In this document: positions 42,617 to 51,704 of the stretch, piece by piece
How positions within the stretch are numbered: the first letter of the stretch is position 1
Layout of the letters: the number at the start of each line of letters is the position of its first letter
Notes under the pieces: generated by a model
The model's database searches: none
The model's input: only the letters and a program-made list of their open reading frames with translations
What the model was told of the DNA's origin: nothing
Position numbers and translations under genes: made by a program
Assembly: GCA_036502025.1 (NCBI GenBank)
Contig: DASXZJ010000029.1
Location: 62,001-126,000 of the forward strand
DNA: 64,000 nucleotides
Reading direction: 5' to 3'
DNA from: Bog-473 sp036502025
GTDB taxonomy: Bacteria > Actinomycetota > Acidimicrobiia > Acidimicrobiales > RAAP-2

Positions 42617-44683
42617 GTGACCGTCGTGGCACCACCCGTGACGGGACAGGTCACCAAGCGGAGACTCTGGTTCATTCTCGGCGCGCTCCTCCTGGGGATG
42701 CTCTTGGCCGCCCTGGATCAGACCATCGTCTCGACCGCCCTCCCGACCATTGTGGGAGAGCTGCACGGGGGTTCCCACCTGGCCTGGGTCGTCACGGCGT
42801 ACCTCTTGACCTCCACGGTCTCGACGCCGCTGTGGGGGAAGTTGGGCGACCAGTACGGACGCAAGTTCTTCTTCCAAGCCGCCATCGTGATCTTCGTACT
42901 CGGTTCGGCCCTGGCGGGATTCAGCCACACCATGACGCAGCTCATCCTGTTCCGGGCCGTGCAGGGTCTTGGCGGCGGTGGGTTGATGGTCGGTGCCCAG
43001 ACGATCATCGGCGATGTGCTGTCCCCGCGCGAGCGGGGCCGCTATATGGGTCTCTTCGGGGCCATGTTCGCCGTGGCCACCGTCATCGGCCCGCTCATCG
43101 GTGGGCTGTGCGTGACCTACCTAACGTGGCGGTGGGTCTTCTATATCAACCTGCCTCTGGGGATCTTGGCCCTCTTCGTGGCGGGCGCGGTCATCCCGGG
43201 ATCGTTGAGCCGGGTGCACCACGCGATCGACTACGCCGGCACCGTCCTGCTCTCGGTGGGCGCCACGTTGTTGATCATCTTCGCCAGCTTGGGCGGAATC
43301 TCGTGGTCCTGGGCCTCCAGCCAGAGCGTCGCCAGCGCGGTGGGCGGGGTGGTCCTCATCCTCCTCTTCCTTGGCGCTGAGCACCGGGCCAAGGAACCGC
43401 TCATTCCGCTCCGGCTGTTCGGTGAGCGCGTCTTCTCATCGGCCAGTGCCATCGGCTTCGTCATGGGGTTCGCCATGTTCGGCGCCCTCACCTTCTTGCC
43501 CCTCTTCCTGCAGAACGTGAAGGGGATCAGCCCCACATTGTCGGGCTTCCGCATCCTGCCGCTCATGGGCGGCATGTTGGCCGCCTCCCTCATCTCGGGC
43601 CGACTGGTGACCCGGTGGGGGCGCTACAAGGTCTTCCCCATCGTCGGGACTGCCATGATGACCGTGGGCGCGTTTCTCATGTCCTTGATCGGTCAGCACA
43701 CCGGCGCCTGGGTGATGGCGGCCTACATGTTCGTCTTCGGCGTCGGGCTCGGACTGATCATGCAGGTGTTGGTGGTCGCGGTCCAGAACTCGGTGTCGTA
43801 CCAGGACCTCGGGGTGGCCACCTCGAGTGCCACCTTCTTCCGAGGGATCGGGGGCTGCTTCGGGACGGCTGTCTTCGGGGCCATTTACGCCAATGTGCTC
43901 AGCGGGAAACTGGCCCCGGTTATCGCTTCTCTGCCGAAGGTCCACGGGACCGCGGTAAACCTCAACGTGCAGGACCCCTCCGCGCTCGTGAAGCTGCATT
44001 CCCTGCTGCCCGAGGTCTACGAGAAGGTGATCGGCGCCATCACCCACGCCACCCAGACGGTGTTCCTGGTGGCGGTGCCCATTGCCTTCGCCGCCTTCCT
44101 ACTCAGTTGGCTCCTGCCCGAGCGAGAATTGCGCCAGACAGTGCAGACGGTCGACACCGGCGAGGCCTTCGGGCTGGGGGAAACCCGGTCATCGCTGGAG
44201 GAGATCGAGCTGGCCCTCCAACGTTTCGCCAGTCGGGAGAACAGAGCGGAGCTGTACACGACGTTGGCGCAACGAGCCGGCCTCGAGCTGCCGCCCCGTT
44301 CGTGTTGGCTCCTCTACCGCCTCTCGGACTGCCCGGCCTGCACGGTGCAAGAGGTGGCCGCTCGATTGAAGGTGGACCAGGAGGTCATCCAACCGGGAGT
44401 CGACGGGTTGGTCGCGGCCGGGATGGTCGAGGAGGTGACGCGGGGCACCGAGTGCGACCTCGCGCTCACGCCGGCCGGCACCGCCGCCATCGGCCGTTTG
44501 ACCGAGGCCAGGCGCAGTGGGTTGACCGAGCTGCTCGAAGGCTGGAATCCCCAGGAGCATCCCGAGGTGATCGACATGGTCAAGCAGCTCGCCACCTCGC
44601 TGCTGGCCGATGACACGCGCCTGGTGGCCGCCGCCATGCCCAAGGAGGCGGTGACCACGCCTGCCAGTGGGGGAGCGAGTTAG
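42617..44683 (+). CDS. MFS drug exporter (DHA2 type) fused to a winged-helix domain
   Basis: The 688-residue protein has 14 predicted membrane spans in residues 1-510 with DHA2 motifs: LDQTIVSTALPTI near residue 35 and GKLGDQYGRKFFF near residue 75 (motif A). The remaining ~170 residues are soluble and look like a MarR-type winged helix: RAELYTTLAQRAGLELPPRSC, LYRLSDCPACTVQEVAARL, DQEVIQPGVDGLVAAGMVEE. The GTG start at 42617 follows GAGGAG. A pump with its own DNA-binding-like or sensory tail is unusual; it may sense drug or tether regulation to the membrane. Fusion is direct, with no break. Confidence 0.85.
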   Translation: MTVVAPPVTGQVTKRRLWFILGALLLGMLLAALDQTIVSTALPTIVGELHGGSHLAWVVTAYLLTSTVSTPLWGKLGDQYGRKFFFQAAIVIFVLGSALAGFSHTMTQLILFRAVQGLGGGGLMVGAQTIIGDVLSPRERGRYMGLFGAMFAVATVIGPLIGGLCVTYLTWRWVFYINLPLGILALFVAGAVIPGSLSRVHHAIDYAGTVLLSVGATLLIIFASLGGISWSWASSQSVASAVGGVVLILLFLGAEHRAKEPLIPLRLFGERVFSSASAIGFVMGFAMFGALTFLPLFLQNVKGISPTLSGFRILPLMGGMLAASLISGRLVTRWGRYKVFPIVGTAMMTVGAFLMSLIGQHTGAWVMAAYMFVFGVGLGLIMQVLVVAVQNSVSYQDLGVATSSATFFRGIGGCFGTAVFGAIYANVLSGKLAPVIASLPKVHGTAVNLNVQDPSALVKLHSLLPEVYEKVIGAITHATQTVFLVAVPIAFAAFLLSWLLPERELRQTVQTVDTGEAFGLGETRSSLEEIELALQRFASRENRAELYTTLAQRAGLELPPRSCWLLYRLSDCPACTVQEVAARLKVDQEVIQPGVDGLVAAGMVEEVTRGTECDLALTPAGTAAIGRLTEARRSGLTELLEGWNPQEHPEVIDMVKQLATSLLADDTRLVAAAMPKEAVTTPASGGAS

Positions 44684-44687
44684 CCGG

Positions 44688-45686
44688 TCACGGATCTGAG
44701 AGGGCCGCCCGAAGCCGGTCCTTCGACGCCTCGTCTGCGCCCAGCGCATCGAGTCCCAGCAGGGCGGCACCGAGGACCGGCGGCGCGTAAAGGCGGCGCA
44801 ACTGAGCGGCCGGGGCCACACGGTGCACCCCGTCGGCCACCCGGGCGTGAAAATCGGCATGGCGGGTGTCGAAGATGCCGCCGCCGAGGACGACCTCGAC
44901 CGGCTGTTCCGCCACGCCGAGCCGGGTGATCGCCGCCCTGGCGAAACCAACGATCTCGTCGGCCAGGATGTCGGCAGCTTGGCGCGCCGGCTCGTCACCG
45001 TCGGCCGCGGCGTCGAGCAGGACGCGGGCCAGTTCGAAGAGCCGGCCGTAGGGGAGGGTGCCGGTGTAGACCGCGGCCAGGACTGCTTCGGCGTCGGGCA
45101 AATCGAAGTGGGCTGGCACGCGCCCTCGCAGCGAGGTGGGAGCCCCCCGCCCATCCGCGGCCCTCAGGGCCAGGCCGAGGGCGCGGACGCCCAGCCAGGA
45201 GCCGCCCGGTGCGAAGTCTCCGGAGAGTTCGGCCAGGGCGGGGAACCGGACCGAGGTTCCATCGGGACCGATTCCCGCGCAGTTCATACCGGTGCCGCAC
45301 ACCACACCCACGCCCCAGGTCGAGGTCGTCCCGGCTCTCGATACGGCCAGCGTGTCGTTGTACAAATGGTCGGTCCCGGTCCACCCCCGCAGCGCAATCG
45401 CCGGGGCCAGCCGCTCTTCGTCGACGGGCAGGTCGAGGCCAGCCAGGCAGTACACCCCGACTTCGCACAACGGGAATGGGGGTGCGCCCAGCTTCGCGTC
45501 AGCGGTCGCTTCGGCGATGGCTTCGCCCAGGGCGTCGAGCGCGCCGTCCAGGCCGACCAGTTGGTGGTTGCTCGGCCCCACCTTGGCCCGGCCCAAGAGC
45601 GTTCCGTCTTCGGCCACCAGGACCGCGTCGGTCTTGGTACTGCCACCGTCGAGGGCGAGGACGGCGGGTCGGAGTGGGCTGCTCAC
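44688..45686 (-). CDS. N-acetylglucosamine kinase-like BadF/BadG-family ATPase
   Basis: The 332-residue kinase has the ASKHA nucleotide fold: AVLALDGGSTKTDAVLV near residue 8 (phosphate 1), WGVGVVCGTGMNCAG near residue 130 (phosphate 2) and VEVVLGGGIFDT near residue 260 (adenosine motif). This matches the BadF/BadG/BcrA-type family, which includes N-acetylglucosamine kinases. GTG 45686 lies 23 bases from the divergent GH4 start, so the two are probably co-regulated in disaccharide or GlcNAc use. Substrate is inferred from context. Confidence 0.75.
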   Translation of the reverse strand: MSSPLRPAVLALDGGSTKTDAVLVAEDGTLLGRAKVGPSNHQLVGLDGALDALGEAIAEATADAKLGAPPFPLCEVGVYCLAGLDLPVDEERLAPAIALRGWTGTDHLYNDTLAVSRAGTTSTWGVGVVCGTGMNCAGIGPDGTSVRFPALAELSGDFAPGGSWLGVRALGLALRAADGRGAPTSLRGRVPAHFDLPDAEAVLAAVYTGTLPYGRLFELARVLLDAAADGDEPARQAADILADEIVGFARAAITRLGVAEQPVEVVLGGGIFDTRHADFHARVADGVHRVAPAAQLRRLYAPPVLGAALLGLDALGADEASKDRLRAALSDP

Positions 45687-45709
45687 GGTCGGATAGTACG
45701 TTGCCGGAC

Positions 45710-46990
45710 GTGGGCGTAAAGGTTGCCGTGGTCGGGGGAGGCAGCACATACACCCCCGAGCTGGTCGACGGCTTGTGCGATCACGAGGATCGGATGAAGG
45801 TCGACGATCTCGTACTGCTCGACCCCGATGAAGGGCGCCGTGAGGCGGTGGGGGGACTTTCCGAGCGAATCCTGCGGACGCGCGGGTGGCGTGGGACCTT
45901 TTCGACCACCGCCGACCGTGACGCCGCACTTGAGGGGGCCGATTTCGTGGTCGTCCAGCTTCGCATCGGCGGCCAGGCCGCCCGCCATGTCGACGAGACG
46001 TTGCCGGTCGGTTACGGATGTCTCGGGCAGGAGACCACCGGCGCGGGTGGGTTGGCCAAGGCCCTTCGGACGGTGCCGACGATCCTCGAGCTGGCCGAAG
46101 AGACCGCCAAGCGGGCCAACCCCGGCGTGTGGTTCGTCGATTTCACCAACCCCGTCGGCATCGTCACCCAGGCTCTGATCGACGACGGTCACCGCGCCGT
46201 CGGCCTCTGCAACGTGGCGATCTGGGCGCAACGGCGGCTCGGTCACTACCTCGGTGTCGACCCCGACGGGGTTGAGATCGAGCACGTCGGGCTGAACCAT
46301 CTGACCTGGATCCGTTCGGTCCGCACCGCCGAGAGCGAGGACAAGCTGCCTGAGCTCTTCGACCGTTGTGGACCTGAGTTGGAGTTGGAGAGTGGGATCC
46401 CGCTCGACCTCCTGCGTCTTCAACAGGCGCTGCCGTCGTACTACCTCCACTACTACTACCAACACGACCTCGAGGTGGCGCAGCAGTCCGTGCCCGGGCA
46501 CCGCTCGAGGGCGGAAGTCGTCTCGGACCTCGAGAGGAAGTTGCTCGAGGAGTACCGGGACCCCGAGCTGGTGACGAAGCCGGCCGCGTTGTCCTACCGA
46601 GGAGGGTCGTACTACTCATTGGCGGCGGTGCGCCTGATGGCGTCGCTCCACGCCGACACCGGCGATATCCAAGTCGTCGACATGCGTAACGACGGCGCCA
46701 TCCCCGGGTTACCCGATGACGCCGTGGTCGAGACCCGCGCCGTCGTCGATGCCGTCGGGGCGCACCCGCTGCCCCAGCGAGCCCTGCCGCCAGAGATGTT
46801 GGGCCTGGTGCAGCACGCCAAGGCATACGAGCGCCTGGCCGTGCAGGCCGCTCGCTCAGGGAGTCGCGAGGACGTGGTGCGGGCGCTGCTGGCCAACCCG
46901 TTAGTGGGTCAGTACCCCCTGGCGGCTGAGCTGGCCGATGCCTTGCTGGCGGCCAACCGTCATCATCTGCCGCGCTTCTTCCCGACCTGA
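45710..46990 (+). CDS. Glycoside hydrolase family 4 (6-phospho-beta-glucosidase type)
   Basis: The 426-residue protein uses NAD+ and a divalent metal to cleave (phospho)glycosides by redox elimination. The opening VKVAVVGGGSTYTPELVDGL is the GH4 cofactor site; FTNPVGIVTQAL, GLCNVAIWAQ with the metal-binding Cys, and HVGLNHLTWIR with the metal His are all seen. The SYYLHYYYQHD region near residue 245 fits 6-phospho-beta-glucosidases. No PTS genes are near. GTG 45710 has no ribosome site and is read divergently from the GlcNAc-kinase-like gene. Confidence 0.85.
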   Translation: MGVKVAVVGGGSTYTPELVDGLCDHEDRMKVDDLVLLDPDEGRREAVGGLSERILRTRGWRGTFSTTADRDAALEGADFVVVQLRIGGQAARHVDETLPVGYGCLGQETTGAGGLAKALRTVPTILELAEETAKRANPGVWFVDFTNPVGIVTQALIDDGHRAVGLCNVAIWAQRRLGHYLGVDPDGVEIEHVGLNHLTWIRSVRTAESEDKLPELFDRCGPELELESGIPLDLLRLQQALPSYYLHYYYQHDLEVAQQSVPGHRSRAEVVSDLERKLLEEYRDPELVTKPAALSYRGGSYYSLAAVRLMASLHADTGDIQVVDMRNDGAIPGLPDDAVVETRAVVDAVGAHPLPQRALPPEMLGLVQHAKAYERLAVQAARSGSREDVVRALLANPLVGQYPLAAELADALLAANRHHLPRFFPT

Positions 46991-46997
46991 CCATGTT

Positions 46998-47036
46998 GCG
47001 CGGGTGGTATCACGCGATCAGCTTCACCGCCCGCGC
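46998..47036. terminator. Hairpin between convergent GH4 and CapA genes
   Basis: GCGCGGGTGGT (46998-47008), a 17-base loop and ACCGCCCGCGC (47026-47036) form an 11-bp stem with one G-T pair, 8 bases after the GH4 stop. No T tract follows. Its place in a convergent gap suggests a bidirectional terminator. Confidence 0.45.
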
Positions 47037-47107
47037 GGCTCGTGTCCCTCTTGAGCCCGGCGCCCCCACCTTCGACTCCGTCTGAGCCAAGGGCGGACTA
47101 CTGATCC

Positions 47108-48427
47108 CTACCCGGCGTTGTCGGTGGGCTGAGTGGTCGTGGACGGCGGTCTGGTCGTGGTGGTGGTCGTGGTCGTGGTCGTGGCCCTGGATCCGGCTGC
47201 AGTCGTGGTCGTGGTCCCCGCCGTCGGCGCCGTGGTCGTGGTGGTGGCCGGGGCGACGAACTTCGACGTTTCCCCCTGCTCGGTGGCGAGGCTTGACGAC
47301 GGGGTGGCCGCCAGGCCGGTGCAGGCGCGGGCCGCGTTCCACGACTGCAGCGCCGTGGCGGCGGGCGTACCCGTGAGAGGCTGGGGCAGCCCGCCTACGA
47401 TGGTGGCCGGAGTGAACGTGGCGGCGCTGATGTGCCGTCCGACGGCGGTGATGAGAAGGGATCCGCTATCGGTCTCCGGTGCCGTGTTGTCGTAGAAGGC
47501 GAAGTTGCCCAGGCCGTAGTCGACGTAGGCCTCGCCTAGGTAGCCACCACCGAGGAGGACGTGTGCGTTGGAGCCGACCACGATGTCAGCGCCGGCATTG
47601 ACCAGCTGCTGAGCCAAAGGAGGTTGCTGCGCGTTGGGGCACGCCACTGTCTCGGTGCCCCAGTGGAGATAGACCACCACGGTGTCGGAGGTGCGGCGCG
47701 CTGACTGGACCGCCTGGATGAGCTGGGTCGGATCGAGCGCGGAGGCGACGCCCCCTTGCGCCGAGGTTGCCGACCACGTGCTGACGAGGTTGGAGGCGAT
47801 CACCTGGGTGGCCGCGATGATGGCGATGCGCTGCCCGTTGATCGTCACCCGGTAGGGCGCGAAGGCCTGCGTCGCGTTGGCGCCGATGCCGACCAGAGGA
47901 AACTTTGCGGCCGAGGCGATGGCCAGCGTCTGGCTCAGCCCCGCCTGACCGCAGTCCAGGGCGTGGTCGTTGGCGTCGGCCGCCACGGTGACGGTGGCGC
48001 TCTTGAGCGCGGTGATGGCGGTCGCCGGCGCGTTGAAAATGTAGGGCTTGGACTGTGGCTGAGGGCAGGTTCCGTTGGTGACGGATGTCTCGAGATTGAT
48101 CATGCGCACTTGCCCACCCGCCAGCAGTTGGCTGGCGGTGCTGCCCAGGGCGGTCGCCGGATCGTGGGTCAAACGCTGGCCCACCGCGCCGGCGAAGTGG
48201 ACGTCGCCGCCGAAGGCCAGGGTGACGGCCTTCCCGCTGCCCTTCCAGTCCGGGTTGAGCGGTGAATGGGCCGGAAACGAGTGGTGCAGCTGGTGGACGG
48301 TGGAGGGTGCAGGCGGACTCTTCTTGCCACCTCCTGAGAGGAAGACGACGTAGATGAGGAACAGCAAGATGAGTGTCCCTACCGTTGCCACCTGGCGGCG
48401 CCTCTGGCGGACCCTGCGTGAGACCAC
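47108..48427 (-). CDS. CapA-family (poly-gamma-glutamate synthesis type) exported protein
   Basis: The 439-residue protein has an N-terminal membrane anchor (VGTLILLFLIYVVFL near residues 16-30), then a calcineurin-like CapA domain: LAFGGDVHFAGAVG near residue 72, MINLETSVT near residue 110, VAADANDHALDCG, VVYLHWGTETVACP with the H-W-G motif and VVGSNAHVLLGG. CapA works in polyglutamate or capsule assembly; this copy may hydrolyse phosphodiesters outside. A C-terminal tail of ~50 residues is almost pure Thr, like a mucin-type linker. GTG 48427 is the start. No capB/capC is adjacent. Confidence 0.8.
   Translation of the reverse strand: MVSRRVRQRRRQVATVGTLILLFLIYVVFLSGGGKKSPPAPSTVHQLHHSFPAHSPLNPDWKGSGKAVTLAFGGDVHFAGAVGQRLTHDPATALGSTASQLLAGGQVRMINLETSVTNGTCPQPQSKPYIFNAPATAITALKSATVTVAADANDHALDCGQAGLSQTLAIASAAKFPLVGIGANATQAFAPYRVTINGQRIAIIAATQVIASNLVSTWSATSAQGGVASALDPTQLIQAVQSARRTSDTVVVYLHWGTETVACPNAQQPPLAQQLVNAGADIVVGSNAHVLLGGGYLGEAYVDYGLGNFAFYDNTAPETDSGSLLITAVGRHISAATFTPATIVGGLPQPLTGTPAATALQSWNAARACTGLAATPSSSLATEQGETSKFVAPATTTTTAPTAGTTTTTAAGSRATTTTTTTTTTRPPSTTTQPTDNAG
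47132..47247. repeat. Imperfect GTCGTG/GTGGTC repeat coding a Thr-rich tail
   Basis: The stretch has many copies of GTCGTG and GTGGTC units; on the minus strand these read as runs of Thr codons (ACC, ACG), the tail of CapA. It is a low-complexity array prone to slippage, so copy number may vary between strains. Confidence 0.7.
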
Positions 48428-48506
48428 GTCGGCACTATGGCACAGGTGATTCGACCGTATGAGGCGGACGCCCAGGCCACGAACGATGTCGCGGGCGTCA
48501 GATCGA

Positions 48507-49064
48507 TCAGGGAATGGAACGCGCGTTCACCGCCGTGGCCAGTTGAGCGACCAGGCCTCGGCATCCAGCCTCGATCATCGACAGGCACGCATCGAACTCG
48601 GCCTGGTCGCCGTAGTACGGATCTGGCACGTCGGCGGCCGCCCCGGCGTCGGGGTCGAACGAGCGCAGCAAGCGCAGGCGGGCCGGATCGGCTCCCAGGC
48701 TGCGCAGGGTCTGGAGGTGGCGACGGTCGAGAGCGACCACGAGGTCACGCCGGCCCAGCTGGCGGGTAACGACCTGGTGGGCGACGTGCGGGTGCTCGGG
48801 ATAGCCGGCGCGGCACAGGGCGGCCGCCGTGCGCGCGTCCATCGGCTCTCCCTCGTGCCAGGGGCCGGTGCCGGCACTCGAGACCTCGAGGCGTTGGCCG
48901 AGAGAGGTGCCGTCGGTCAGGGTGGTGGCGGCGGCCAGAGACCGCGTGACGACCTCGGCGATGGGGGACCGGCAGATGTTTCCGGTGCACACGAACTCAA
49001 CCGCGTAGAGCTGCCCGTCGATGGGCGGAGCGAGCGAACGGCCCTCGGCCGCCACTCGGCTCAC
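48507..49064 (-). CDS. Low-molecular-weight protein tyrosine phosphatase-like protein
   Basis: The 185-residue protein has the LMW-PTP loop C26-T-G-N-I-C-R32-S (CX5RS) and the general-acid loop VPDPYYGD near residue 155. The remaining SAGTGPWHEGEPMDARTAAAL is typical of the family. GTG 49064 overlaps the acyl-CoA synthetase stop by four bases. Members dephosphorylate tyrosine kinases of polysaccharide export, or act on arsenate. It has a short extra N-terminal 15 residues. Downstream CapA, 79 bases on, may share its transcript. Confidence 0.85.
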   Translation of the reverse strand: MSRVAAEGRSLAPPIDGQLYAVEFVCTGNICRSPIAEVVTRSLAAATTLTDGTSLGQRLEVSSAGTGPWHEGEPMDARTAAALCRAGYPEHPHVAHQVVTRQLGRRDLVVALDRRHLQTLRSLGADPARLRLLRSFDPDAGAAADVPDPYYGDQAEFDACLSMIEAGCRGLVAQLATAVNARSIP

Positions 49065-50620
49065 GCCGAGTACTCGTCTCGCAGGCTCTTCTTGACGATC
49101 TTCCCCGTGCCGGCCCGGGGCCACTCGGTTCGTAGCTCGAGTTGCTCAGGGATCTTCTGGATCATCAGACCGGCCTCGCGGCAGAACGCCACTACGTCGG
49201 CGAGTTCGAGTCCATCGGCGCCGTCGGCCAGCTGCACCACCGCGCAGACACGTTCACCGCGGGTCGGATCAGGAAGCCCGATGACGGCGACCTCGCTCAC
49301 CTTGGGGTGGGTGTAGAGGAGGTCCTCGATCTCCTTGGCACTGATGTTCTCGCCCTTGCGGACGATGACGTCCTTGAGCCGACCGGTCAACGTGAGGTGG
49401 CCGTCAGCCCGTAGCCGGCCCAGGTCACCGGTGCGGAAGTACCCGTCGTCGTCGAAGGCCGCCTCCGTGAGGTCGGGGTCGGTGTACCCGTGGAAGACCA
49501 TGGGACCCCGCACGCGGATCTCGCCCTCTTCGTCGGGGCCAGCCAGCCGCCCGTCCAGCGCCACGATCCGCACGTCCGCCCCTTCCACCGGCTTGCCGTC
49601 GGTGTTGGCGAGCTGTTCGTCGGTGTCGGTCGGCGATCCGTTGGAGATCATCGGGACCTCCGTCATGCCGTAACCGTGGACGACGCCCCGCCCCCCGATC
49701 TCGGCGCGCACCTCGTAGTGGATCTCCGGCGGCTTGGCGGCACCGCCGCCCGACATGAGTCGAAGGCTGGGCAGGATGGGTTCGCCAGGGGCCTTGCGCT
49801 GTTCGCCGAGGTATGCCACATAGAACGCGGTGCTGCCGCCGACCATGGTGGCACCGTGCTCCCGGAAGAGAGGCAGCACGTCGGGCGCCGAGAAGGACTC
49901 GACCAGGATGGCGGGGAACCCGAACGACAGCATGGTGACGAGGTAGTCCGGACCGGCGATGTGCGCGAACGGAAACGCGATCGAGCCGACGTCGTCCGGT
50001 GTCATCTGCAGGGCGACGGCCAAGCCCCAGCCACCGGCGATGAGGGTCTGGTCGGTGTGCTGCACGCCCTTGGGGTCGGCCGTCGACCCCGAGGTGTAGT
50101 AGATCCAGCGAATGGGCGCCTGCTCGGGTGCCAACCCGACGGGGGCGGCGGGCAGGCTCGAGGGGTCGGCCTCGGGCAGGTCGCGGTCGATGATGAGCAT
50201 CTCGGGCTGGGTGGCCGCTCCCGCCAGGGCCCGCTCGGCGATGGCCGGGTAGTCGACGTCCCGCCATTGACGGGGTACGACGAAGAGGGAGGCCCCCGTC
50301 TGGCGGAGGGCGAAGCCAACCTCACGTTCCCGGTAGAGGTGGATGATCGGGTTCTGGACCGCCCCCAGGCGGGACAAAGCCATGGACAGGACGATGGTCT
50401 CGATGCGGGTCGGCAGTTGCCAGGACACCACCGAGCCGGGTCCAACACCCATTGCAAAGAGACCCGCGGCCACCCGGTTGGCCCGCTCCCGGAAGGCACC
50501 GAAGGTGAGCTGCTCGCCGTCGGCCGCGATGAGCATGGGATGGTCGGATGACACGTCGGCGCGCCGATCCACCAGCTCCCACAGGGTGCGTGCCCCGGTC
50601 AGTACCTCGTTGGCGCCCAT
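49061..50620 (-). CDS. Acyl-CoA synthetase (class I adenylate-forming enzyme)
   Basis: The 519-residue protein has the ANL-superfamily motifs: YYTSGSTADPKGVQHT near residue 175 (P-loop), GYGMTEVPM near residue 308 (A5), YFRTGDLGRL near residue 400 (A7 Asp) and GRLKDVIVRKGENISAKEIE (A8), with a C-terminal RAGTGKIVK lysine. It activates a carboxylate as acyl-AMP and then acyl-CoA; chain length is unknown. ATG 50620 has AAAGGAG 5 bases upstream. Coupled to a phosphatase gene by GTGA. Confidence 0.9.
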   Translation of the reverse strand: MGANEVLTGARTLWELVDRRADVSSDHPMLIAADGEQLTFGAFRERANRVAAGLFAMGVGPGSVVSWQLPTRIETIVLSMALSRLGAVQNPIIHLYREREVGFALRQTGASLFVVPRQWRDVDYPAIAERALAGAATQPEMLIIDRDLPEADPSSLPAAPVGLAPEQAPIRWIYYTSGSTADPKGVQHTDQTLIAGGWGLAVALQMTPDDVGSIAFPFAHIAGPDYLVTMLSFGFPAILVESFSAPDVLPLFREHGATMVGGSTAFYVAYLGEQRKAPGEPILPSLRLMSGGGAAKPPEIHYEVRAEIGGRGVVHGYGMTEVPMISNGSPTDTDEQLANTDGKPVEGADVRIVALDGRLAGPDEEGEIRVRGPMVFHGYTDPDLTEAAFDDDGYFRTGDLGRLRADGHLTLTGRLKDVIVRKGENISAKEIEDLLYTHPKVSEVAVIGLPDPTRGERVCAVVQLADGADGLELADVVAFCREAGLMIQKIPEQLELRTEWPRAGTGKIVKKSLRDEYSA

Positions 50621-50692
50621 GTCGTCTCCTTTCGGACTCTTCTCATAGCAGCTGCGAGCGGACGCGGGAGAACGTGGGCAGAATGAGGCATC

Positions 50693-50944
50693 GTGAAACT
50701 TCGTTCCCGCACACCCGATTCTCCCGACGAGCCGGCTGACTGGCGCACCAACGCCAGGATCGTCGCCTCGGGGGTGGCGGGCGTCCTCCTGCTGTGGTTC
50801 GCCCTGGGCAACTTGAAGAGCGTGTCGATCGACTTCTGGGTGAAGGACACCAAGGCGCCCCTGATCGTGGTCATCGCGATCTCTGGCCTCCTCGGCGCGT
50901 TGATCTCGGTGCTGGCCCGGCGCCACCGGACGCCCCGCGAATAA
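50693..50944 (+). CDS. Small LapA/DUF1049-like membrane protein
   Basis: The 83-residue protein has two spans: VASGVAGVLLLWFALGN near residue 24 and LIVVIAISGLLGALISVL near residue 57, with VSIDFWVKDTKAPL between them. This fits DUF1049 (LipopolysaccharideA-like, LapA) proteins. The GTG at 50693 has GAGG five bases upstream. Function is unknown. It is divergent from the acyl-CoA synthetase gene. Confidence 0.7.
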   Translation: MKLRSRTPDSPDEPADWRTNARIVASGVAGVLLLWFALGNLKSVSIDFWVKDTKAPLIVVIAISGLLGALISVLARRHRTPRE

Positions 50945-51226
50945 CCAAGGGGTCGTGCCGGGTGGCTGCGGCCAACCTGAGATTGGGGTGAGGGAGGCCG
51001 GCACCGCAGGCTCAGCCGGGCCAGCGGCCGGACCGGCCGGATCCCGTGACCGCGTGCCTCGGGCCTAGGCCGCCCCATAAGCTGTGGCCGGTGACTAGCG
51101 GCAGGCATGGGGCACAACGACACGGGGAGTCCATTGTCAGTGCTCGACAGGCGTGCAAACATGTGCTCCATGGTGGGCAGTGGAGGTCCGTCAAGGTGAG
51201 GCGCCCAGATTCGCGGGGAGGGGCCT

Positions 51227-51631
51227 GTGCCGCTCTCTGACCACGAACAGCGAATACTCGCTGAGCTCGAGGAGTCGCTGGTCCGCCAGGATCCCGAGTT
51301 CGCCGAGCGGGTGCGCTCCGAGTCCGTGTACCGCCACGCCGGGCGGTACTGCAAGTGGGCCGCGGTGACGTTCGTCGTCGGCGTGGCCATCCTGGTCGCC
51401 TTCTACAGCGTCTCGGTCATCGTGGGCTTCGTCGGCGTCATCATCATGTTCGCCTCCGCCGTCGTGTTCGAGCGCAACTTGCGCCGAATGGGCCGGGCGG
51501 GATGGCACGACCTGACCAGGACGAGAGACGGCGAGCGCTCCAAGGCCGCCGCCGCCTCGAATGGGTTGGAGGGGGCAGTCACCGAAGCGCGCGAGTGGTT
51601 CCGCTCCCGCTTTCACCGGCGCGAAAGCTGA
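51227..51631 (+). CDS. DUF3040-family membrane protein
   Basis: The 134-residue protein begins MPLSDHEQRILAELEESL, the standard DUF3040 start, and has two spans near residues 45-85 (WAAVTFVVGVAILVAFY and VIVGFVGVIIMFASAVV). In mycobacteria a DUF3040 gene sits just upstream of mraZ, as it does loosely here (three genes apart from mraZ plus a few). GTG 51227 has a GGGGAGGGG ribosome site. The 282-base gap upstream shows no gene. Function unknown. Confidence 0.85.
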   Translation: MPLSDHEQRILAELEESLVRQDPEFAERVRSESVYRHAGRYCKWAAVTFVVGVAILVAFYSVSVIVGFVGVIIMFASAVVFERNLRRMGRAGWHDLTRTRDGERSKAAAASNGLEGAVTEAREWFRSRFHRRES

Positions 51632-51704
51632 GTCGCCCGCGGGTCTCCCCGCCGCTGACCGTGCCGCCGCCGCCGCCGCTGCTGAGCCTGCAGCTGCCTC
51701 TCCA

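Noticed and set aside
46991..47107. Possible tRNA in the GH4-CapA gap
   Set aside because: The paired bases form a simple hairpin; no T-loop GGTTCRA, anticodon arm or CCA end can be found. The same search of other gaps gave nothing.
47132..47247. Regular GTCGTG repeats that might look like a CRISPR or satellite array
   Set aside because: They have no unique spacers and lie in frame within CapA, coding for Thr.
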